A stretch of DNA of 64,000 nucleotides from Micromonospora alfalfae (GTDB lineage: Bacteria; Actinomycetota; Actinomycetes; Mycobacteriales; Micromonosporaceae). This document shows, piece by piece, positions 58,394 through 64,000 of this stretch. Within the stretch, counting starts at the first letter, position 1. Every line of letters starts with the position of its first letter. The stretch spans positions 186,001 to 250,000 of the forward strand of contig NZ_JAKKFH010000008.1 in assembly GCF_022230925.1 (NCBI RefSeq), written 5' to 3'. Below the pieces are notes generated by a model, which saw nothing but the letters and a program-made list of their open reading frames with translations, searched no databases and was not told where the DNA came from. The position numbers and the translations under genes are program-made.

Positions 58394-60577
58394 CTAGCGC
58401 TTGAACAGACGGGGCGCCAGGTCGATGAGGTTCTTCTGCCACACGTCCCAGCCGTGCGGCCCGGGGGTGACCCCGTCGAACTCGTAGCGGATACCGAGGT
58501 TGTCCAACGTGGTCAGCGATGCCATGAAGCTCGGGTACACGAAGTCGGTCTGGTCACCGACGTAGAGGCGCACCATCTTGGTGCCGTTGTTGATCGCCGC
58601 CACGTCGACGCCGGTGCCGCTGCCGAAACCGGCCGAGAACGCGGCGACGTAGGCGAACTCGCCCGGGTAGGCCCGCAGCACCCCGAACGCCTGCCCGCCG
58701 CCCATCGACAGGCCGGCGAGGGCCTGCTGCGACGGATCGCTGGAGATGTTGTAGCGGGCACGGGCCGTCGGAACGATGTTCTCCCGCAACTCACTGTTGA
58801 AGTTCGACGAGTTGCCGTTGCCCATCACGACAACCATCGGCGTGAGGTCGCCGTCGAGGAACTGGTTGTCGAGGATCTGCTTGGCACGGCCCATCTCGAC
58901 CCAGTCCGTGTAGTTCTGGCCACCGCCGTGCTGGAGGTAGAGGACGGGGTACGGCTGCGCCCGGTTCGGGTCGTACCCCGGTGGGGTCCAGACCAGCGCG
59001 GTCCGGTCCTGGCCGGCCACCGTGCTGGTGTAGGTCACGCTCTCGACAGTTCCGCCCCGACCGGCGGGCACGTCCGCGAGCAGTCGGGCACCAGGCCCGG
59101 GAATGAAGAAGGTGCTCCACATCGGCTCGGTGGTGACTCTCGTCGGGTTCGAGGCGTCCTTGACCGCGACCCGGTCCACGATCAGCCGGTAGTAGTAGAA
59201 CCAGGGCTTCAGCGGGCCCACTGTTGCCCGCCACCGGTCACCGTCGCGGGTCAGTGGCAGTCGCAGCCAACTGCCGCCCGGCGCAACGTTCGCCCAGACC
59301 GTGACGTGCTGAGCGTCAGCGAAGTCCGTGGTGGTCTCGAAGGTGACGAACCCGTCCTCGGTGACGAAGGGCGTCGGGGTGGTGCCGGCCGGTGGCGGGT
59401 TGAACTCGCCCTTGAGCTGCGTGTGACCGGGGCTGGGCCCGTGGTCGGCCACGTGCCGGAACAACCGCGGCGCGAAGTCGACGAGGTTCTCCTGCCAGGT
59501 GGTCCAGGTCGCGCCGCCATCGGGGTTGACCCCGTCGAACTCGAACCGGACGTCGGCGCGGCCCAGCGCCTTCGTCAGCCGGTAGGTGGGGTTGTGAGCG
59601 GGATCGGTGACGTTGCCGGTGTACAGGCGGAGCAGCTTGACGCCGCGGTTGATCGCCTTGGCGTCCTTCCGGTCGATCGTCGGAGCCGACGTGCCGGAGA
59701 ACCAACCGACGTAACCGAACTGGCCCGGCCTGGTGAGCGCGGCCCGCAACGCCTGCGTAGCGCCGTCGGACACACCCGCGATCGCCTGGTGCGCCGGATC
59801 GCGAAGCACCCGATAGTTGTCGGTGACCGCCTTCCGGAGGTCCTTCAACTCCTTGTCGTCCGAGGCGTCGGCGTTGTTGAGCACCACCACCATCGGGCTC
59901 ATGGCGCCCGCGGCCGAGAGGTTGTCGAGGATCTGCTTGGATCGGCCGAGATCGAGCCAGTCGGTGGCGGCCACACCGTCACCCGACTGCAGGAAGAGCG
60001 CCGGGTATCCCTTGGAGGCCTTGGCCGCGTAACCCGGCGGCGTCCAGACCACTGCGGAGCGCTGCGCGTTCCTGGTCCGGTAGGTCAGCGTCTCGATCTT
60101 CCCGCCGGTGCCGGCCGGAGCGTCGAGCAGCCACCGGGCCGAGTCACCCGCGATGAAGAAGGTGCTCAGGAGCGGGTTGGACGCGACACCAGTGCTGTTC
60201 GTCGGGTCCTTGATGGTCTTGGTGTCGTCGGCCGTGACCTGGTAGTTGTACAGCCCGGGCTCCAGGGCGCCGAGAACACCCGACCACACGTCACCCCGGC
60301 GGGTCAGACCGAACTCCGCCCAACTGGCCGACGGCCCGAAGTTTCCCTCCACGACGACCTGCGAGACGGTGCCCAGGTTCTCCTGGACGTACGCCGCCGG
60401 GACGGCGAACGTGGCGTAGCGGTCCGCGGACACGTCCAGCCACGGCGTGTCCGCCGCGGCCGGTTGCGGCGCGATGAGCACCGCCGCGGTGGCGATGACC
60501 CCGGCGGTGAACGCCGCCGAGAGCCGCCGGCGTACGCCCAGACGGCGTGAGCGCCCGTGATACTGTTCGGTAGTCAC
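58394..60577 (-). CDS. Secreted tandem CE1-like esterase, N-terminal copy probably inactive
   Basis: A 727-residue secreted protein from GTG 60577 after AAAGGAGTGGAG. The signal peptide ends near AAADTP (residue 43). It holds two copies of the same unit, each an E-set/CBM48-like beta domain plus an esterase domain of the feruloyl/acetyl-xylan type: about 44-390 and 395-727. The second has GLSMGG (Ser) and GPHGWDVW (His); the first has GVSDGA and, where the His should be, DGGATWTTW. So the first copy keeps Ser but lacks His. Likely removes ester groups from xylan. Confidence 0.82.
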   Translation of the reverse strand: MTTEQYHGRSRRLGVRRRLSAAFTAGVIATAAVLIAPQPAAADTPWLDVSADRYATFAVPAAYVQENLGTVSQVVVEGNFGPSASWAEFGLTRRGDVWSGVLGALEPGLYNYQVTADDTKTIKDPTNSTGVASNPLLSTFFIAGDSARWLLDAPAGTGGKIETLTYRTRNAQRSAVVWTPPGYAAKASKGYPALFLQSGDGVAATDWLDLGRSKQILDNLSAAGAMSPMVVVLNNADASDDKELKDLRKAVTDNYRVLRDPAHQAIAGVSDGATQALRAALTRPGQFGYVGWFSGTSAPTIDRKDAKAINRGVKLLRLYTGNVTDPAHNPTYRLTKALGRADVRFEFDGVNPDGGATWTTWQENLVDFAPRLFRHVADHGPSPGHTQLKGEFNPPPAGTTPTPFVTEDGFVTFETTTDFADAQHVTVWANVAPGGSWLRLPLTRDGDRWRATVGPLKPWFYYYRLIVDRVAVKDASNPTRVTTEPMWSTFFIPGPGARLLADVPAGRGGTVESVTYTSTVAGQDRTALVWTPPGYDPNRAQPYPVLYLQHGGGQNYTDWVEMGRAKQILDNQFLDGDLTPMVVVMGNGNSSNFNSELRENIVPTARARYNISSDPSQQALAGLSMGGGQAFGVLRAYPGEFAYVAAFSAGFGSGTGVDVAAINNGTKMVRLYVGDQTDFVYPSFMASLTTLDNLGIRYEFDGVTPGPHGWDVWQKNLIDLAPRLFKR

Positions 60578-60748
60578 ACTCCACTCCTTTCGTGTGCCGG
60601 CAGCGGATGCGACCCGACTGACCGGCTCAACTCACCTGTGGATCTGGCCGTGTGTGCTGCGTGGACCTCCTTCGGGCTGCTGCCACTGGCACGCCTGACC
60701 TGATCGCTCTGTCGGGAGCGACCAGGCTCGTGCACCAATGGGCTGACG

Positions 60749-61771
60749 TCATGGTCGTGGCGCGCTCTTCGGTGGTGCGGTGGAGTCGCGCACGACAAGG
60801 CTGGTCGGAAGCACGATCTGGCCCGGCTCGTCCCACTCGCCGGTCACCAGTGACTTCAGCATCCGCGCGGCTTCGTACCCGAGCTGATACATCGACTGGT
60901 CCACGGTGGTCAGACCCGGCCGGGTCAACGCCGACTCGGGGATGTTGTCGAACCCCACGACGGACAGGTCCCCCGGCACCGAGAACCCCAGTTCCCTGGC
61001 GACCTCCAGAACCTTGAAGGCCATCCCGTCGCTCGCCGCGAAGATCGCCGATGGTGGGTCCGGTCGTTGCAGCAGGACGCGCGCCAGCGGAGTCGCCGAC
61101 TCGGGGTTGAAATCTCCTCGGCCGATCAGTGTCGGGTCGACCGGAACCCCGGCGGTGGTCAGCGCGGCCCGGTATCCCTCCTCCCGCGACCAGGCAGAGG
61201 CCAGGCTGTCGCGGCCGGCGATGAACCCGATGCGCCGATGGCCCAGGCCGAGCAGGTGCTCGACCGCCGTGGTGGCGCCAGCGAGGTTGTCGGAAATCAC
61301 CGAGGGTGCCGTCGAGCCCCGCACCGGGTCGATGGCCACGACCGGCGTCCGGCTCCGGACCTCGCCCCAGGGCGTGACGACGATGCACCCGTCGGTGAGG
61401 GTGCCCGACAGCCGGGTCAGGTGCCGCTGCTCCCAACCCTCCGAATACGACCCGTAGAGGTCGCTGTTGGCGTAGATGATCAGATCGAAGCCCGAGCGGC
61501 TCAGCGCCTTCATCACGCCCTTGAGCACTTCCGCCGTGTACGACTGGAAGCTGTGCGCCACCAGGCCCAGAACGTTGGTGCGGCTGCGCCGAAGGCTGGT
61601 GGCCACCAGGCTCGACTCGTAGCCGAGCTGCTCGATGGCGGAGCGCACCTGAGCGACTGTGCGAGCGCTGACGCCGTAATGCCCGTTGACGACGCGCGAG
61701 ACCGTGGCGGTGGAAACGCCGGCAGCTCGGGCGACATCACTCATTGTCACCGGTGCATTGACTTCAATCAT
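60749..61771 (-). CDS. LacI-family transcriptional regulator (second)
   Basis: A 340-residue LacI/GalR regulator: MSDVARAAGVSTATVSRVVNG helix-turn-helix in pattern (about residues 10-30), hinge with LVATSLRRSRTN, and a sugar-sensing domain ending VVGFDNIPESALTRPGLTTVDQ in pattern. ATG 61771 follows AGAGAGAG. It lies between the GH3 gene and the esterase/ABC genes on the same strand and has a large nested palindrome in its own promoter. Likely represses the polysaccharide-utilisation genes and itself. Confidence 0.88.
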   Translation of the reverse strand: MIEVNAPVTMSDVARAAGVSTATVSRVVNGHYGVSARTVAQVRSAIEQLGYESSLVATSLRRSRTNVLGLVAHSFQSYTAEVLKGVMKALSRSGFDLIIYANSDLYGSYSEGWEQRHLTRLSGTLTDGCIVVTPWGEVRSRTPVVAIDPVRGSTAPSVISDNLAGATTAVEHLLGLGHRRIGFIAGRDSLASAWSREEGYRAALTTAGVPVDPTLIGRGDFNPESATPLARVLLQRPDPPSAIFAASDGMAFKVLEVARELGFSVPGDLSVVGFDNIPESALTRPGLTTVDQSMYQLGYEAARMLKSLVTGEWDEPGQIVLPTSLVVRDSTAPPKSAPRP

Positions 61772-61790
61772 GCCGCTCTCTCTGGACTGC

Positions 61791-61842
61791 AATCGTTATC
61801 GGTTACGTTTCCAGGATGTTGCCAACGTAACTGAGAACGATT
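61791..61842. promoter_or_regulatory. 52-bp nested palindrome upstream of the LacI gene
   Basis: Two inverted-repeat pairs share one centre (61816.5): outer AATCGTT (61791-61797) / AACGATT (61836-61842) and inner GTTACGTT (61802-61809) / AACGTAAC (61824-61831). Begins 20 bases upstream of the LacI start. Probable autoregulatory operator. Confidence 0.65.
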
Positions 61843-62060
61843 ACGAACACAAGACCTCTTCGTCCTTACCCGACCATCGAGAAGACCGTCCCAACTGGAC
61901 ACTCCCGAGGGCGGGATTGACGCTCGGACGCCGTTGCGGATAACGCAATCGGCATCCTCTGTCGGAGTTCAGAGTGGGGCTCGATTTCCGCGTTGGTGCT
62001 ACCCGTTGACAACAGGACGGCACACTCCGTCAAGAACCATTCCCCGACCCGGGTGAACGA

Positions 62061-64000
62061 TCACAGTTGCCGAACTTCGACGATCCCGGTAAAGACCTTC
62101 GGCGTCGGCCGGTCCGGGTCCGCACTGATGACAAAGGTGCCGGCATGGGTATGGTCGACAGCCGAGAAGCCGACGTACACCTCGATCTGCCCTGCCTCCA
62201 CCGCGTACGCCATGCTCCGGTCGTAGAAACCGAGCTGGCCGGTGGGGAGCGCGAACCGTACCGCCACCCGCTGGCCGGCGGCGGCCTCGACGCGGGCGAA
62301 GGCCTTCAGCTCCAGCACCGGCCGGGTGATCGTGGCCTGCGGGTCGCGGACGTAGAGCTGCACCACCTGCTCCCCCGCCCGGTGTCCGGTGTTGGTGACA
62401 GTGACCTCGACACCGACGCTGTCCCCGGCGCGGACCTCGGCGCTCTCCACCGTGGCGTCCTCGATAACGAACGAGGTGTACCCGAGGCCGTGGCCGAAGG
62501 CGTATCGCGGGGCGACCGGCGAGTCCACATAGTCGCCGTGCCAGTGCGACCGCCCGCCGGACACCTTGTGGCCGTAGAAGACGGGGATCTGGCCCACGCC
62601 GCGGGGGTACGAGATCGGCAGCCTTCCGCTCGGGTTCACCACACCGAGGAGCACCTCGGCGATCGCCTGCGCCCCGGTCTCCCCCGGCAACCAGGCCATC
62701 AGCACGGCGGCGCACTCCTCGTGCAGGAAGTCACTGCCGACGGGTCGGCCGGCGACGAGCACCGCAACGACGGGCGTGCCGGTGGCGACGACGGCACGCA
62801 GCAGCTCTTCCTGCACGCCCGGCAGGTCCAGACTGGACCGGTCCCGCGACTCCCCCGTGGTGGCCTCGCGCGTCACTCCCGAGCGGTCCCCCATGACCAG
62901 CACCGCGACGTCTGCCGCCGCGGCGACCGCTACCGCCTCGGCGAACCCCTCGGTCGACGGATCGAGCACGTCGCAGCCCGGGGCGAAGCGCAGCCGGTCG
63001 CCCAGCCGCGCCGCGAGTTCGTCACGCACCGTCGGCACACCGTCGGTGCTCTCGTCGATCTCCAGATCATCCGGGATCGTCATCATCTCGCCGAGCAGGC
63101 CACGCCGCTTACGCGCCGCGGCCAACGCCTCGATGTGGGCCGCAAACGAGTAGTCACCGAGCAGGTGTCGGGCGTCGTCGGCGTTCGGGCCGATAAGCGC
63201 GACAGTTCCGGCTTCCCCGAGCAGCGGCAGGACGCCGTCGTTCTTGAGCAGGACGAGGCTGCGGCGGGCGATCTCCAGCGCCACGTCCCGGTGCCGCTCG
63301 GCGTTGGCCGTCGCAGCGGCCGCATCCTCGTCGACGTACGGGTTCTCGAAGAGCCCGAGTTCGACCTTGTGCCGAAGGATCCGTGCGACAGCCTCGTCGA
63401 GCTGGGCCTCGCTGACCTCGCCGGCGTCCAGGGCGCGGGTGAGGGCATCCGCGTACGCGTCCGTCGCCGGAAGCTCGACGTCCACGCCCGCGCCGAGGCC
63501 CACCGTCGCGGCCTGCTGCTTGTCCTGCGCGAAGTGGTGGTACGAGTGGAGGTCGTTGACGGCGAAGTAGTCGGAGACCACGCTGCCCGTGAAGCCCCAC
63601 TGCCCACGCAGGACGTCGGCGAGGAGCTCCTGGTTGGCATGGCACGGGACGCCGTCGAGTTCGTGGTAGCCGGCCATCACCGACTGGAGCCCGCCGTCGC
63701 GGACCGCCGCCTCGAACGGGTACAGGTACACCTCGCGCAGCAGACGCGGCGGCAGGTGGGCCGGCGCCCAGTTCAGCCCACCCTCGGACGCCCCGTAGCC
63801 GACGAAGTGCTTGGCAGTGGCGAGGACGCCGTCTGTCAGGTCGGCGCCCTGCAGGCCCCGGACGAACGCCACGCCCATCCGGGACACCAGGTACGGGTCC
63901 TCGCCGTAGGTCTCCTCCGTCCGGCCCCACCGTGGGTCGCGCACCACGTCCAGCACCGGCGAGAGCCCCTGGTGGCTTCCCATGGCGCGCATCTGTGCGC
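62061..64000 (-). CDS. GH3 beta-glycosidase, C-terminal part (gene runs off the right edge)
   Basis: At least 646 codons of a glycoside hydrolase family 3 enzyme, open through the window edge; the internal ATG at 63992 is not the start, since GH3 sequence (QGLSPVLDVVRDPRWGR) is already mid-domain. Visible: ETYGEDPYL, KHFVGYG, catalytic nucleophile Asp in GSVVSDYFAV, the second alpha/beta domain and a C-terminal fibronectin III-like domain (VTVTNTGHRAGEQVVQLYV). No signal peptide can be judged. It releases sugars from beta-glucoside/xyloside oligomers and sits upstream of the LacI-esterase-ABC genes. Confidence 0.88.
   Translation of the reverse strand, partial: AQMRAMGSHQGLSPVLDVVRDPRWGRTEETYGEDPYLVSRMGVAFVRGLQGADLTDGVLATAKHFVGYGASEGGLNWAPAHLPPRLLREVYLYPFEAAVRDGGLQSVMAGYHELDGVPCHANQELLADVLRGQWGFTGSVVSDYFAVNDLHSYHHFAQDKQQAATVGLGAGVDVELPATDAYADALTRALDAGEVSEAQLDEAVARILRHKVELGLFENPYVDEDAAAATANAERHRDVALEIARRSLVLLKNDGVLPLLGEAGTVALIGPNADDARHLLGDYSFAAHIEALAAARKRRGLLGEMMTIPDDLEIDESTDGVPTVRDELAARLGDRLRFAPGCDVLDPSTEGFAEAVAVAAAADVAVLVMGDRSGVTREATTGESRDRSSLDLPGVQEELLRAVVATGTPVVAVLVAGRPVGSDFLHEECAAVLMAWLPGETGAQAIAEVLLGVVNPSGRLPISYPRGVGQIPVFYGHKVSGGRSHWHGDYVDSPVAPRYAFGHGLGYTSFVIEDATVESAEVRAGDSVGVEVTVTNTGHRAGEQVVQLYVRDPQATITRPVLELKAFARVEAAAGQRVAVRFALPTGQLGFYDRSMAYAVEAGQIEVYVGFSAVDHTHAGTFVISADPDRPTPKVFTGIVEVRQL

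Noticed and set aside
1..64000. CRISPR arrays, tRNA or rRNA genes, insertion sequences, phage attachment sites
   Set aside because: No regularly spaced direct repeats with unique spacers, no cloverleaf or rRNA-like stretches and no transposase or integrase-like protein were seen.

Overview
The window comes from a high-GC, codon-biased actinobacterium, most likely Micromonospora or another member of the Micromonosporaceae. The evidence is the very GC-rich third positions, SARP/AfsR regulators, Tat-exported hydrolases, CebR- and LacI-controlled plant-polymer genes, in-frame rare TTA codons, and many 1-4 nt gene overlaps. No rRNA, tRNA, CRISPR array, transposase or replication origin was seen. 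All genes are complete except a glycoside hydrolase cut by the right edge, and one universal stress protein gene is truncated.

Bases 1-12,200: a stress-type operon (DksA/TraR-like zinc finger protein, STAS protein, cupin, FAD reductase, truncated universal stress protein) faces a quinone-reductase-like gene. Next is an extracytoplasmic copper/heme-protein cluster: a large two-membrane-segment CopC chimera, a PCuAC lipoprotein, a Tat-exported DyP peroxidase, a short CopC protein and a PepSY membrane protein. A bicupin oxalate decarboxylase and a small membrane protein run convergently to it. Bases 12,300-16,600 hold a LuxR regulator with a TTA codon, an acetyltransferase, and a divergent aldo/keto reductase-TetR pair.

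Bases 16,600-30,700 are the most interesting part: a class II lanthipeptide cluster with two different precursor genes (lanA1, lanA2), two complete LanM synthetases, one C39-peptidase ABC exporter (LanT), a short HlyD-like membrane protein, a small SARP at the head of the operon and a large AfsR-type SARP converging from the other side. This is the gene set of a two-component lantibiotic. The promoter of the operon carries three 11-bp-spaced direct repeats of the SARP-box type followed by a -10 element, and a perfect 13-bp stem-loop separates lanA1 from lanM1. One precursor core has nine cysteines in an unusual staggered ladder.

Bases 30,700-50,150: a mixed accessory region with a VOC protein, an MFS exporter, a MarR/NmrA divergent pair with a perfect palindrome, a GlxA-type AraC regulator, an HD protein, a D-cysteine desulfhydrase-like enzyme, a GAF-ANTAR regulator, a DUF4185 protein, two secreted peptidoglycan-hydrolase-like proteins sharing a duplicated six-repeat FG-GAP module, a Tat-exported esterase, an AlkD-like protein, an LLM/BBE flavoenzyme fusion with a divergent MarR, a DUF574 methyltransferase and a membrane protein.

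Bases 50,150-64,000: a plant-polysaccharide region. It has a CBM2-GH30 xylanase-type enzyme behind a perfect CebR-type operator. On the other strand are GH3 (partial), LacI, a tandem CE1-like esterase, a sugar ABC importer (binding protein and two permeases, no ATPase), an IlvD/Edd sugar-acid dehydratase and a second LacI. Together these suggest breakdown of (feruloylated) xylan-type material, uptake of oligosaccharides and non-phosphorylative sugar-acid catabolism.
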